Shown here piece by piece: positions 18,879 to 31,617 of a DNA stretch of 64,000 nucleotides (positions are counted from its first letter, which is position 1; each line of letters starts with the position of its first letter). The notes below the pieces were generated by a model, which did no database searches, was not told the origin of the DNA, and saw only the letters and a list, made by a program, of their open reading frames with translations. A program made the translations under genes and the position numbers. This stretch comes from Jeotgalibacillus terrae (GTDB lineage Bacteria > Bacillota > Bacilli > Bacillales > Jeotgalibacillaceae): positions 1 through 64,000 of the forward strand of contig NZ_JAFBDK010000013.1 in assembly GCF_016908195.1 (NCBI RefSeq), written 5' to 3'.

Positions 18879-19832
18879 TTGAACGGGACGATCCATGTTG
18901 AAAATATAGAAAAAACGTTTAAAGGTGATGTGAAAGCGGTCAGAGGGGTGTCCTTTAACGTAGCAGACGGTGAATTTTTTGCATTCCTCGGACCCAATGG
19001 AGCAGGGAAATCTACAACTGTCCAGCTGCTGACGACACTGCTGAAGCCTACTTCAGGCAAGCTCGAAGTGGCAGGATATGACGTAAATAAGGATCCTGAA
19101 AAAGTGAGACTCTCTATTGGCGTTGCGCTTCAGGAAACCGGCATTGACCCTGATTTAAAAGGCAGGGAACTGCTTGAGTTTCAAGCAAGACTATTCGGCT
19201 TTTCAAAAAAAGAAGCAAAAAAGCGTGCTGAGGAACTGCTCGAACTCGTTGGTCTTACAGAAGACGCTGACCGTCTGAGCGGGAAGTACTCCGGCGGGAT
19301 GAGACGAAGACTGGACCTTGCGATGACACTTGTCCATCAGCCTAAGATTCTGTTTCTTGATGAGCCGACGACAGGACTCGATCCTGCAAATCGTAAAGCG
19401 ATCTGGCGGGAGATTAAGCGACTGAATAAAGAAGAAGGTACCACGATCTTTTTAACAACTCAATACCTCGAAGAAGCCGATCAGCTGGCTGACAGAATCT
19501 CAATTATTAATAAAGGTCAGATTGTCGCCACAGGAACGCCGGCTGAACTGAAGCGCACCCTGGGATTTGATGCCATTGTGCTGCAGTTTGATGAAGAAGA
19601 TGAAGCAATCAGCGCTTACGAGGCAGTTGCATCTGATGAGTATCAGACTGAGCGCGTGAAAAATGATGTGACGATCCTTGCTGAGAATGGTACGTCTATT
19701 TTAGCTGATGTGATCAGGAAACTGGATGAACGGAACCTTCACCCTGCCCAGCTGAATGTGAAGCCACCATCACTGGATGATGTATTTATTCAGGTGACCA
19801 ATGAGCAGAAAGAAGGTGGACTCAATGAATAA
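18879..19832 (+). CDS. ABC transporter ATP-binding protein (DrrA-like)
   Basis: A 317-residue ATPase of the daunorubicin-resistance (DrrA) type that energises the permease encoded next. Walker A GPNGAGKST near residue 40, signature YSGGMRRRLDLA near 140, Walker B ILFLDEPTTGLD near 160, and the C-terminal accessory domain typical of DrrA. The start is TTG 18879, seven bases after GGGAGGT; no closer ATG fits. The gene overlaps the permease gene by 8 bases. The likely function is export of a drug or lipid-like compound; the substrate is not deducible. Confidence 0.93.
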   Translation: MNGTIHVENIEKTFKGDVKAVRGVSFNVADGEFFAFLGPNGAGKSTTVQLLTTLLKPTSGKLEVAGYDVNKDPEKVRLSIGVALQETGIDPDLKGRELLEFQARLFGFSKKEAKKRAEELLELVGLTEDADRLSGKYSGGMRRRLDLAMTLVHQPKILFLDEPTTGLDPANRKAIWREIKRLNKEEGTTIFLTTQYLEEADQLADRISIINKGQIVATGTPAELKRTLGFDAIVLQFDEEDEAISAYEAVASDEYQTERVKNDVTILAENGTSILADVIRKLDERNLHPAQLNVKPPSLDDVFIQVTNEQKEGGLNE

Positions 19833-20616
19833 ACAGCAGGGTAATTTCTTTTCAGACACATTAGTAATGACAAAGCGGAGCATTGTCACGATTCTCAGAA
19901 ATCCGCTCATTTTCATTCCGAACCTTGCGATCAGCATGTTTTTCCTTTTCGTCTATGAAGCGGGACTGAGCGGAATCGCCAACCTGCCTGCATTTGAAGG
20001 GGCCAATTATCTTGCCTTCATCTTACCTGTTTCTATTGTATCAGCAGCAATCGGTGGAGCGGGTGGTGCTGGTCAGGCGCTTGTGAAGGATCTGGATAAT
20101 GGATTTTTCTCAAGGCTGCTGTTAACACCAAGCTCACGGCTTGCGATTGTGCTTGGTCCGATTATTGCCGGCATGCTTCAGCTTGTGATTCAGGCAGGTC
20201 TGATCATTTGCGTAGGATTCTTCCTGGGACTTGAGGTTGCTGGAGGAGCACTGGGCGTTGTCGTTGTTTTATTACTGACACTCGGCTGGGGACTAGCGTT
20301 TGCAGGCTATTCCGTCGGTGTTGCGCTCCGTGCCAAAAACGCACAGTCAGCGCAGGCAGGAACGTTTATCTTCTTTCCGCTGATTTTTCTCAGTACGACG
20401 TTTGTTCCTTATGAACTGATTGATGCTGCCTGGTTAAAGGTCGCTGCTTCAATCAATCCTGTTACTTATTTATTTGAGGCAATGCGAACTGTGCTGATCG
20501 ATGGTTTCACTGATACGTGGCCGATCGTGCTCGGCTTCCTTGTGATTGCAGGGCTATGCGGCATCACAATCACATTCTCAGCTGTATCCGCTAAAAAAGC
20601 TGTCAGCACGGATTAA
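19825..20616 (+). CDS. ABC-2 type transporter permease (DrrB-like)
   Basis: A 263-residue membrane protein with six hydrophobic segments and the ABC-2 pattern (NGFFSRLLLTPSSR loop near residue 90, INPVTYLFEAMR near 215). It forms an exporter with the ATPase encoded upstream. ATG 19825 follows AGAAGGTGG and overlaps the ATPase stop (ATGAATAA), so translation is coupled. Ends at a bidirectional terminator facing the DUF1540 gene. Confidence 0.93.
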   Translation: MNKQQGNFFSDTLVMTKRSIVTILRNPLIFIPNLAISMFFLFVYEAGLSGIANLPAFEGANYLAFILPVSIVSAAIGGAGGAGQALVKDLDNGFFSRLLLTPSSRLAIVLGPIIAGMLQLVIQAGLIICVGFFLGLEVAGGALGVVVVLLLTLGWGLAFAGYSVGVALRAKNAQSAQAGTFIFFPLIFLSTTFVPYELIDAAWLKVAASINPVTYLFEAMRTVLIDGFTDTWPIVLGFLVIAGLCGITITFSAVSAKKAVSTD

Positions 20617-20624
20617 GACAGAGA

Positions 20625-20653
20625 AAAGCGGCTGCTTCGCACGGCAGCCGCTT
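20625..20653. terminator. bidirectional terminator
   Basis: AAGCGGCTG and CAGCCGCTT form a 9-bp stem, shared by the convergent ABC permease and DUF1540 genes. Confidence 0.8.
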
Positions 20654-20657
20654 ATTC

Positions 20658-20807
20658 TTATACATGTTCGTATGTCTTACAATCTGTCTCATCACTTGAT
20701 TCGGCGCGTCCTTTGTGTGGCGCAACATGAATTTTGGGTGCACCGCACCGTGTACCTTCTTTGTTAAACTTGCAGCTGTTCACTTCGCACATAATGATTT
20801 GTTCCAT
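20658..20807 (-). CDS. DUF1540 domain protein (small Cys-rich)
   Basis: A 49-residue protein starting MEQIIMCEVNSCKFN with Cys at 7, 12, 21 and 43 in the DUF1540 spacing (CxVxxCxFN...GxxCxAxxIxV...DCxTY). Such proteins are common in spore-formers; they probably bind a metal, and the function is unknown. AGGAGGGG lies upstream of ATG 20807. Single gene, convergent to the ABC transporter. Confidence 0.88.
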   Translation of the reverse strand: MEQIIMCEVNSCKFNKEGTRCGAPKIHVAPHKGRAESSDETDCKTYEHV

Positions 20808-20879
20808 CAAAAGCCCCTCCTTCTTTTGCAGAATCAAATAATGTACTGAGATTTCATACTCTTATTATATCCGACAAAA

Positions 20880-20926
20880 AACCTTAAGTAAACTGAATAT
20901 TCTTTTTATTCAGTTTACTTAAGGTT
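20880..20926. repeat. long perfect inverted repeat
   Basis: AACCTTAAGTAAACTGAAT and its exact reverse complement flank a short T-rich loop. One arm's 14-mer CCTTAAGTAAACTG recurs at 8280-8293. It lies between divergent upstream regions, so it is not an obvious terminator for either neighbouring gene. Confidence 0.75.
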
Positions 20927-20964
20927 ATGTATATTATGTCCACAGTCCTTTTTTCTAAACATAC

Positions 20965-20999
20965 AAAAAATCCTCCCATTTTTTACTTACAGGAGGATC
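20965..20999 (-). terminator. cwlJ terminator
   Basis: Minus-strand GATCCTCC and GGAGGATT stem followed by a T run, just after the cwlJ stop codon. Confidence 0.75.
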
Positions 21000-21022
21000 T
21001 CTTAAATGCATTTAACGTGTAT

Positions 21023-21460
21023 TTATCTATAAACACTCTCACACGTATTAGCCTGCGGTTCGTAATAACAATGCTGCTTAAACTGTCCTGAAAATGGCTG
21101 ATCATACCATGTCGGTGGGCATGGAGCATACGGATTGAAGTACCACAGCGCATACTTAGAAGGATGCTGCCTCCAGGACTGCACAACCTGCCTTGCCAGG
21201 GCTCTCTCCAAATCTCTTGCCGGACTGTAAAATAAATTTCCTTTTTGTACGGCTTCAAAAGAATAATTTCCACCCTGAACCTGAAAGATGACATCATTGA
21301 TCGTTCTGACATCCCTGAAATCCAGACAATCAGCAACTGCCCGGTTGACGATGACGTTTCCAACCATCAACATACCCAGTTTTCCTTCACCCTCAGCTTC
21401 AGCCCTCATCATCCTTGCGATCAGATCAATATCCTTGCTGGTATGTTTCACTCTCGTCAC
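21023..21460 (-). CDS. cwlJ: cell wall hydrolase CwlJ (spore cortex lytic)
   Basis: A 145-residue SleB/CwlJ-family (Hydrolase_2) protein close in length and sequence to Bacillus CwlJ, which degrades spore cortex peptidoglycan during germination, notably in response to Ca-dipicolinate. Key features: MMRAEAEGEGKLGMLMVGNVIVNR near residue 17 with the catalytic Glu, ALWYFNPYAPCPPTWYDQPF near 105, and no signal peptide, as in CwlJ rather than SleB. GTG 21460 is chosen because GAGAGGTG is six bases upstream. Its usual partner gerQ is not adjacent. This gene is the main evidence that the host forms endospores. Confidence 0.88.
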   Translation of the reverse strand: MTRVKHTSKDIDLIARMMRAEAEGEGKLGMLMVGNVIVNRAVADCLDFRDVRTINDVIFQVQGGNYSFEAVQKGNLFYSPARDLERALARQVVQSWRQHPSKYALWYFNPYAPCPPTWYDQPFSGQFKQHCYYEPQANTCESVYR

Positions 21461-21522
21461 GTTTTTCACCTCTCAATCATTGTATGAAAAACGCTTTGAA
21501 AGATGTCTTTTAGCAGGTAACG

Positions 21523-21558
21523 CAAAAAATCCCCTCTGTCATTACTGACAGAAGGGAT
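21523..21558 (-). terminator. glycolytic operon (eno) terminator
   Basis: Minus-strand AAATCCCTTCTGTCAG and CTGACAGAGGGGATTT pair and are followed by a T run, after the eno stop codon. Confidence 0.85.
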
Positions 21559-21565
21559 TTTCACA

Positions 21566-22906
<1,341 letters not shown>

Positions 22907-22918
22907 TTATAATTTGTC

Positions 22919-23049
22919 CGTTGATTTCCGCTCCAGGGGGGAACGCTTTCCGCAGGGCGTGCGGTGAGCCTCCTCGACGCTGTGCGTCTGCGGGGTCTCA
23001 CCTGTCACGCTTCTCCTGCTGGAGTCGTCCCCCCTTCCGCTCCAAACAA
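22919..23049 (+). repeat. dispersed GC-rich repeat, copy 2A
   Basis: Same family as 17956-18080: TTGATTTCCGCTCC, AACGCTTTCCGCAGGG, GTGAGCCTCCTCG, CTGCGGGGTCTCACCTGT, CTGGAGTCG. It lies in the 468-bp gpmI-eno gap, which holds no gene. Confidence 0.85.
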
Positions 23050-23190
23050 CTTTGTGCGTAAAACATTCATGTCATTGTTACTCAGCAGGCCGGAAGTTAC
23101 ACTGCATCAATAACTTTATAACTGATTCTTTCATGTGTATGAAACAAAGTCCGGAAGATCCTTTGCTTCCCTTATTATAGAAGTATCCAG

Positions 23191-23314
23191 CAGATCGAAG
23201 CGGAAGGCAGTGACTCCGGAGCGATAAGTGGGACAGCTGAGACCCCACAGGCGAAGCCGAGGAGGCTCAGCGACCACCGCTCGGAAAGCATCTGCCTGGA
23301 GCGTAGATCTGCGG
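23191..23314 (-). repeat. dispersed GC-rich repeat, copy 2B (inverted)
   Basis: Reverse-complement partner of copy 2A, 142 bases away (GAAGCGGAAGGCAGTGACTCC, CAGCTGAGACCCCACAGGCG, CGAGGAGGCTCAG), inside the glycolytic operon. Confidence 0.85.
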
Positions 23315-23326
23315 TTATTATAAACC

Positions 23327-25619
<2,293 letters not shown>

Positions 25620-25634
25620 TCATCCTTTCCCGGT

Positions 25635-26819
25635 TTACTTATCGTTTAGTGCGACAACGCCTGGAAGATCTTTACCTTCCATAAACTCAAGAGAGGCACC
25701 GCCACCTGTTGAGATATGACTCATCTTATCAGCCATGCCGAACTTTTCGACTGCTGCAGCTGAGTCTCCTCCACCGATGACAGAATATGTATCCTGTGCA
25801 TCAGCAAGGGCCTGTCCTACCGCCTTTGTACCATTTGCAAATGAATCAAGTTCAAATACACCCATTGGTCCATTCCAGATCACAAGCTTGGACTGAAGGA
25901 TCACATCACGGTACAATTCGCGTGTTTTCGGTCCGATATCAAGACCTTCCCAGTCAGATGGAATTTCATCTACTGAAACTTCTTTAATATTGGCATCGTT
26001 TGAGAAATCATCCGCTACCACGATATCGACCGGCATATAGAACTTCACGCCTTTGTCTTCTGCTTTTTTCATAAATTCTTTGGCAAGATCGATTTTATCT
26101 TCTTCTAAAAGAGATTTACCAACTTCGTGGCCTTGTGCTTTTACAAACGTATAAGCAAGTCCGCCGCCGATAATCAGGTTATCCACTTTATCAAGAAGAT
26201 GATCAATGACACCGATCTTATCCTTTACTTTTGCTCCGCCAATAATCGCTGTGAACGGACGCTCCGGATTAGATAAAGCTTTACCTAGCACGTCAAGCTC
26301 TTTTTCCATCAGCAGACCTGATACAGCCGGAAGATGTGCTGCGATACCTGCAGTTGAAGCGTGCGCGCGGTGTGCTGCACCGAATGCATCATTAACATAC
26401 ACATCTGCAAGGTTAGCAAAATGCTTCGCAAGCTCAGCGTCGTTTTTCTCCTCACCAGGATAGAAACGCACATTTTCAAGAACAAGAATGTCGCCTTCTT
26501 CTAGTGAAGAAACAGCTTCTTCCGCCTTTTCACCGTATGCTTCTTCAACTGTTTTCACATCTTTTCCAATCAGTGAAGACAGATGTGCAGCGACTGGTGC
26601 AAGACGAAGTTCTTCAACAACCTCACCCTTAGGACGTCCCAGGTGACTCGCTAAAATGACCTTAGCTCCTGCTTCTGTTAAATACTTGATCGTAGGAAGG
26701 GCTGCGCGAACGCGTGTGTCGTCAGTTACTTCTCCGTCCTTCATCGGTACGTTAAAGTCGACGCGGCAAAATACCCGTTTTCCTTTAAGATCAACATCTT
26801 TCATGCTTTTCTTATTCAT
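25635..26819 (-). CDS. pgk: phosphoglycerate kinase
   Basis: A 394-residue enzyme making ATP from 1,3-bisphosphoglycerate. RVDFNVPM near residue 20, SHLGRPKG near 60, [11 protein letters not shown] near 205 and the nucleotide-binding [13 protein letters not shown] near 350 are present; the length equals B. subtilis Pgk. AAGGAGG lies ten bases before ATG 26819. A hairpin with a T run and a putative promoter lie between gapA and pgk, so pgk and downstream genes can be expressed separately from cggR-gapA. Confidence 0.98.
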   Translation of the reverse strand: MNKKSMKDVDLKGKRVFCRVDFNVPMKDGEVTDDTRVRAALPTIKYLTEAGAKVILASHLGRPKGEVVEELRLAPVAAHLSSLIGKDVKTVEEAYGEKAEEAVSSLEEGDILVLENVRFYPGEEKNDAELAKHFANLADVYVNDAFGAAHRAHASTAGIAAHLPAVSGLLMEKELDVLGKALSNPERPFTAIIGGAKVKDKIGVIDHLLDKVDNLIIGGGLAYTFVKAQGHEVGKSLLEEDKIDLAKEFMKKAEDKGVKFYMPVDIVVADDFSNDANIKEVSVDEIPSDWEGLDIGPKTRELYRDVILQSKLVIWNGPMGVFELDSFANGTKAVGQALADAQDTYSVIGGGDSAAAVEKFGMADKMSHISTGGGASLEFMEGKDLPGVVALNDK

Positions 26820-26856
26820 TGAATCCAGGCCTCCTTCAAATATTGGCAAGCGGATG

Positions 26857-26892
26857 AAAAAAGGGAGTGGGGATCATTCCCCGCTCCCCGTT
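26857..26892 (-). terminator. terminator-like hairpin upstream of pgk
   Basis: GGGAGCGGGGA and TCCCCACTCCC form a near-perfect stem with a small loop followed by six T residues. It lies after gapA, but also just after a putative pgk promoter, so it may end gapA transcripts, attenuate pgk, or protect the pgk mRNA 5' end. Confidence 0.75.
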
Positions 26893-26902
26893 TCACCCTC
26901 TT

Positions 26903-26932
26903 ATTATAAGGGATGACCAGTCGAAAGACCAA
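26903..26932 (-). promoter_or_regulatory. putative promoter of pgk-tpiA-gpmI-eno
   Basis: Minus strand TTGGTC, 18 bases, TATAAT, about 85 bases upstream of the pgk start. A separate pgk promoter is known in B. subtilis. Confidence 0.55.
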
Positions 26933-26958
26933 TCATACTCTATTTTCAACCGTATTTC

Positions 26959-28092
<1,134 letters not shown>

Positions 28093-28102
28093 TTAAAAGG
28101 AC

Positions 28103-29128
28103 TTAACCTTTCAAAAGCTCTCTCGCTGCTCCTTCGTCTGTTATCAGTGTCGAAGAAGTCTGTGGTGCGCCTTTAAAATAAGCGCGGATTGCCTGTGCCT
28201 TAGAGTGACCTCCGGCAACGGCAAATACGTTAGGTACATTGCTCAGGTCTTTCAGCTGAAGCCCGATGGTTTTTACTTTATGGACAATGTTCCCTTCCAC
28301 ATCAAAATAATAACCGAATGCTTCGCCAACAGCCTGTCCATCTGAAATTGTACGAAAGTGCTCTTCAGTAGTGTTGCGGCGCTTTGCCATTGTATGCGCG
28401 TCGCCAATCCCATGGAGCACAAGATCTGCTGATGTAATGAGTGACATCACTTCTTTAATGGCAGGCTCTTTAGTTATCGTTTCATAGACTTCCCGGCTGA
28501 CCTGATCCGGCACATATAATACCCTGTGCCTCGCACCTGATTTGAGTGCCATAGTCGAGCAGATCGTATTCGCCTGGTTCTGAACATCTTCACCAATTCC
28601 GCCACGCGCCGGAACAAACAACGTCTCCGGAGTCGCAAAATCAGGTGTCAGCATGCCTGCTACTGCAGACATCGTCGTCCCCCCGGTCACTGCAACCACT
28701 GTGTCAGTGCCGACAAAAGGCTTCATACTCTGAATTGCTGCTCTGCCAAGCTCTTCTTTCACCCACGGCGAATCATCACTGTCACCGGGTACAATCATAA
28801 CCTCTTTCACATGAAGCATTTCTTTTAGCGATTGCTCCATTAAGGTTATACCCGATATCTCATTGATCATGCGTTCAAGCGGAATAAGAATTTCCATTCC
28901 ATCTCTCGTCAGGCTCATACCTGAAGAATGAATATGGATCAGATCCTGAGCTTTTAACTGCTCAACTTCTTTTCTTAATACGCGTTCCGTCATGCCAAGA
29001 GACTGTGCAAGACTTCTTCTGCCGACAGGCTGTAAAAACCTGACTGACCTCAAAACCTGGTACTTTAGTTGAATCTCATCTAGCAGGTCAGGCACCAGAC
29101 GCTTTTGGATGTCAATTATGTTTGCCAT
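28103..29128 (-). CDS. cggR: central glycolytic genes regulator CggR
   Basis: A 341-residue SorC-family repressor of the gapA operon that is released by fructose 1,6-bisphosphate. The N-terminal winged-helix DNA-binding region (about residues 20-90, with RRSLAQSLGMTERVLRKEVEQL) precedes the sugar-phosphate domain (about 100-340, with VAVTGGTTMSAVA and GDAHTMAKRR). AAAGGAG precedes the ATG. It is autoregulated: a two-part operator lies between its promoter and its start codon. Confidence 0.97.
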   Translation of the reverse strand: MANIIDIQKRLVPDLLDEIQLKYQVLRSVRFLQPVGRRSLAQSLGMTERVLRKEVEQLKAQDLIHIHSSGMSLTRDGMEILIPLERMINEISGITLMEQSLKEMLHVKEVMIVPGDSDDSPWVKEELGRAAIQSMKPFVGTDTVVAVTGGTTMSAVAGMLTPDFATPETLFVPARGGIGEDVQNQANTICSTMALKSGARHRVLYVPDQVSREVYETITKEPAIKEVMSLITSADLVLHGIGDAHTMAKRRNTTEEHFRTISDGQAVGEAFGYYFDVEGNIVHKVKTIGLQLKDLSNVPNVFAVAGGHSKAQAIRAYFKGAPQTSSTLITDEGAARELLKG

Positions 29129-29197
29129 ATCAAAGCTCCTTTTCAGTGAAACATCACTTCAAGGCCCGGGCATATTCCTGACATCGAAGTGTTCCTG

Positions 29198-29233
29198 GTC
29201 ATTTTTTGTCCCACATAGACATATTATGTCCCA
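29198..29233 (-). promoter_or_regulatory. CggR operator
   Basis: The minus strand reads GGGAC-N6-TGTC-N4-TGGGAC-N6-TGAC, matching the known B. subtilis CggR operator architecture CGGGAC-N6-TGTC-N4-CGGGAC-N6-TGTC. It sits about 35-70 bases downstream of the promoter and 70 bases before cggR. Confidence 0.9.
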
Positions 29234-29267
29234 TTCAGTCCAAAAAAAGATCCCTGCTACACATTTA

Positions 29268-29296
29268 ATAATAGCAAGGTTCTTAGAACGTTTCAA
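29268..29296 (-). promoter_or_regulatory. promoter of cggR-gapA
   Basis: Minus strand TTGAAA, 17 bases, TATTAT, directly upstream of the CggR operator. Confidence 0.8.
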
Positions 29297-29305
29297 GAAA
29301 TAAAG

Positions 29306-29545
29306 TCAAGACATTTTTTGAAAACGTTTACTTATTGTCACAAAATCAATGTTGCTAGCCTGGATGATCTCACCGTTTACTTCAACAACTGGAATCATCA
29401 GCCCATACTTCTCGGTCCACTCATCAGACGTATCAATATCACGTTCTACAATCTCAAAACCGTGATCCTCCTGCGCCAGCTCAAGCATCAACTTACCCTC
29501 TTCACATAAACCGCAGTTTTTGCGGGTGTAGAAATGTACGATCAT
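29306..29545 (-). CDS. glutaredoxin-like thiol protein
   Basis: A 79-residue thioredoxin-fold protein beginning MIVHFYTRKNCGLCEEGK, with the redox motif CGLC at residues 11-14 and cis-Pro in MIPVVEV near residue 53. It fits the glutaredoxin/DUF836 group; the substrate is unknown. GGGAGG lies seven bases before ATG 29545. Lies between clpP and cggR on the same strand. Confidence 0.85.
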   Translation of the reverse strand: MIVHFYTRKNCGLCEEGKLMLELAQEDHGFEIVERDIDTSDEWTEKYGLMIPVVEVNGEIIQASNIDFVTISKRFQKMS

Positions 29546-29598
29546 GTGGTTGCCTCCCAACGGAAGCCTGGGACAGACCCGGACTTCGCTCAATTGAA

Positions 29599-29627
29599 AA
29601 GCCGGTCCCCATAAAAGAGACCGGCCC
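29599..29627 (-). terminator. clpP terminator
   Basis: GCCGGTC and GGACCGGC form a GC-rich stem with a T-rich tail, between clpP and the glutaredoxin-like gene; it overlaps the latter's upstream region. Confidence 0.75.
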
Positions 29628-29634
29628 GTAAGAA

Positions 29635-30237
29635 TTATTTTTTGTCTTCAGCTAACTTATTGCGGTCCATGATCTGATCAACAAGACCATATTCAAGTGC
29701 ACGCTCAGCAGTCATGAAGTTATCGCGGTCAGTATCTTTCGCAATTGTATCGAAATCCTGACCAGTGCGCTCAGCAAGAATCTTATTCAGCTTTTCGCGT
29801 AGGAACAGAATACGTTTTGCTGCGATATCAATTTCAGTTGCCTGACCTTGTGCGCCACCAAGTGGCTGGTGAATCATCACTTCAGCATTTGGAAGTGCAT
29901 AACGGTGGCCCTTTTCACCGGCAGCTAATAGGAATGCACCCATTGATGCTGCCATACCGATACAGATCGTGTGTACTTTCGGCTTAATGAACTGCATTGT
30001 ATCGTAGATGGCCATACCCGCTGTAATGCTTCCGCCCGGGCTGTTGATGTATAGGTAGATATCTTTATCCGGATTGTCTGCTTCAAGGAATAGGAGCTGA
30101 GAAACGATTGAGTTCGCAACGTTATCGTCAATTCCGCTTCCAAGCATCACAATACGGTCTTTCAGCAGGCGTGAATAAATGTCATAAGCACGCTCACCGC
30201 GGTTAGTCTGTTCAATAACTGTAGGAATTAAATTCAT
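29635..30237 (-). CDS. clpP: ATP-dependent Clp protease proteolytic subunit
   Basis: A 200-residue serine peptidase that forms the tetradecameric proteolytic chamber used with ClpC, ClpX or ClpE. Catalytic Ser in GMAASMGA (near 98), His in [12 protein letters not shown] (near 123) and Asp in DTDRDNFM (near 172). The mature N terminus [10 protein letters not shown] follows AAAGGAGG at ATG 30237; a longer frame upstream is spurious. Regulated by CtsR, whose operator lies upstream. Confidence 0.98.
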   Translation of the reverse strand: MNLIPTVIEQTNRGERAYDIYSRLLKDRIVMLGSGIDDNVANSIVSQLLFLEADNPDKDIYLYINSPGGSITAGMAIYDTMQFIKPKVHTICIGMAASMGAFLLAAGEKGHRYALPNAEVMIHQPLGGAQGQATEIDIAAKRILFLREKLNKILAERTGQDFDTIAKDTDRDNFMTAERALEYGLVDQIMDRNKLAEDKK

Positions 30238-30303
30238 TGATAAATCCTCCTTTAACAATCTTTGATGGTGTTGCAACGATATGTACTGTCATCTTACAAT
30301 GAA

Positions 30304-30320
30304 GGTCAAATAAGGTCAAA
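30304..30320 (+). promoter_or_regulatory. CtsR operator of clpP
   Basis: GGTCAAA-TAA-GGTCAAA is a perfect match to the CtsR tandem heptad, located just downstream of the putative clpP promoter, where binding would block transcription. Confidence 0.9.
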
Positions 30321-30347
30321 CAAAATGACTTATTCTTTCTTCCTTTC

Positions 30348-30377
30348 ATCATACCCATCTGAGTAGCTGATTAACAA
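30348..30377 (-). promoter_or_regulatory. putative clpP promoter
   Basis: Minus strand TTGTTA, 18 bases, TATGAT, about 110 bases upstream of clpP and directly before the CtsR box. Confidence 0.6.
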
Positions 30378-30410
30378 GTCTAAACCATCTTCTTTCATAT
30401 AAAACTTCGC

Positions 30411-30439
30411 TTGCAATCCGAAAACTCCTTTATTATAAT
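30411..30439 (+). promoter_or_regulatory. tRNA-Arg promoter
   Basis: TTGCAA, 17 bases, TATAAT, 21 bases upstream of the tRNA 5' end. Confidence 0.8.
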
Positions 30440-30460
30440 AGAAAAGCATTGTTAAAACAT

Positions 30461-30532
30461 GCCCTCGTAGTTTAATGGATATGACGCAAGATTCCGGTTC
30501 TTGAGATAGGGGTTCGATTCCCTTCGAGGGCG
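30461..30532 (+). tRNA. tRNA-Arg (anticodon CCG)
   Basis: The cloverleaf is complete: acceptor GCCCTCG/CGAGGGC, anticodon stem CAAGA/TCTTG with loop TTCCGGT (anticodon CCG at 30494-30496, reading CGG), T arm AGGGG-TTCGATT-CCCTT, discriminator G. CCA is not encoded. The gene lies upstream of clpP as in Bacillus, and its 3' end is the probable integration site of the prophage to the right. Confidence 0.95.
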
Positions 30533-30595
30533 TTAGATCATGATTTTGATATACTTTTGATGAAGTCTGATTTCATCAAAACGTTATCATAGCAA

Positions 30596-30629
30596 GGCTC
30601 TTTTGACTTTTGGTCAAAGGAGCTTTTTT
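30596..30629 (+). terminator. tRNA-Arg terminator
   Basis: GCTCTTTTGAC and GTCAAAGGAGC (one G-T pair) form an 11-bp stem followed by six T residues. Another 10-bp perfect stem (TTTTGATGAA/TTCATCAAAA, 30555-30581) without a clear T run lies between it and the tRNA. Confidence 0.8.
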
Positions 30630-30657
30630 ATTTGAATGCTTAGAATCAAAAGTTTTG

Positions 30658-30678
30658 CTACACATTACACTACACATT
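30658..30678 (+). repeat. tandem CTACACATT repeats, candidate integrase arm sites
   Basis: CTACACATT occurs twice with 12-base spacing, about 125 bases from the tRNA 3' end. Short direct repeats near att sites are typical arm-type binding sites of tyrosine integrases; binding is inferred. Confidence 0.4.
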
Positions 30679-30880
30679 TCCAATATCAATGCAGTCCCTT
30701 ATATATAGAAGATAACCGGTAATGAAAGTTAGTTGATAATGGAGTTCATTAAGACATTTGGAGTCTGTCCGTATTAGAATTTATTATGATGAGGATTCTT
30801 TTATCACATACTATTTTTTTAAACCAAATACATCCTATTCATGTATACTGTTGGTAAATACATAATAGGAGGAGATTGAA

Positions 30881-31498
30881 TTGAAAAGGTTGTTATTACT
30901 TTCATCAGCTTTTGTTTTTCTTTTCGGCTGTAGCTCAGAAGCTGAATCTCAAAATTCAGCGCCAACTGAGCCTCAAGATGTTACTGAGGATCTAGATAAT
31001 GAAGAAACTGAAAGTGAATCTACAACAGAAAACACTGAGGAACCTACAGAGATTGAAGAGGACTTAAGTGAAGAAGGGCAAGACATTCAAGAAGATAGCA
31101 AAGAAGAAGTATCAACTTGGGAAACAACTATTAGTGAAATCGCTACTTCAGATGCTTCTGAAACCGAAAAGGCAGACCAAATAATGATTCAAGCTGCATC
31201 TCATGAAACTACTCAAGAAGAAGTAAATATTTTTCTTGAAGATATAATCGATGAGTATTACCAAGGGTTATACCTTGATGATGTTACTGATCATGAATAT
31301 ATGCTTAAGAACTTATTTAAGGCTCAAGTAGTAGAAAGTTTTTACGACGATTCAGAACAGCTCCCGGAGGATAAATTCGCGTTTGATTTTATTCAAAATA
31401 CTAAATACACATATCGCGGTGTAGATGCAGTAGACAGCGAGAGCGTTTTAGCGAATGAAAGCCAGATGGATAAAACTCTGTTGGAAATAAAATATTAA
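30881..31498 (+). CDS. acidic lipoprotein, probable prophage cargo
   Basis: A 205-residue secreted lipoprotein: N-terminal Lys-Arg, hydrophobic stretch and lipobox LFGC (Cys near 17), then a long Glu/Thr/Asp-rich low-complexity linker (about 20-80) and a small folded C-terminal part. No known family. TTG 30881 starts eight bases after AGGAGG. Its place beside the attachment site and its orientation opposite to the lytic genes fit a lysogenically expressed cargo gene; phage lipoproteins in this position can block superinfection, but that is inference. Confidence 0.75.
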   Translation: MKRLLLLSSAFVFLFGCSSEAESQNSAPTEPQDVTEDLDNEETESESTTENTEEPTEIEEDLSEEGQDIQEDSKEEVSTWETTISEIATSDASETEKADQIMIQAASHETTQEEVNIFLEDIIDEYYQGLYLDDVTDHEYMLKNLFKAQVVESFYDDSEQLPEDKFAFDFIQNTKYTYRGVDAVDSESVLANESQMDKTLLEIKY

Positions 31499-31503
31499 AT
31501 CCA

Positions 31504-31533
31504 ATACAAGCTCTCAAGAGGGCTTGTATTTTT
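31504..31533 (+). terminator. lipoprotein gene terminator
   Basis: ATACAAGC and GCTTGTAT stem with a TTTTT tail just after the stop codon. Confidence 0.8.
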
Positions 31534-31617
31534 GTTTTATGTAATGAATAACTTTAATCTTTAATATCTGAGACAAAAAAGCATGTTCAATCTAACGAAT
31601 GGTTGGCGGATCGTCTA

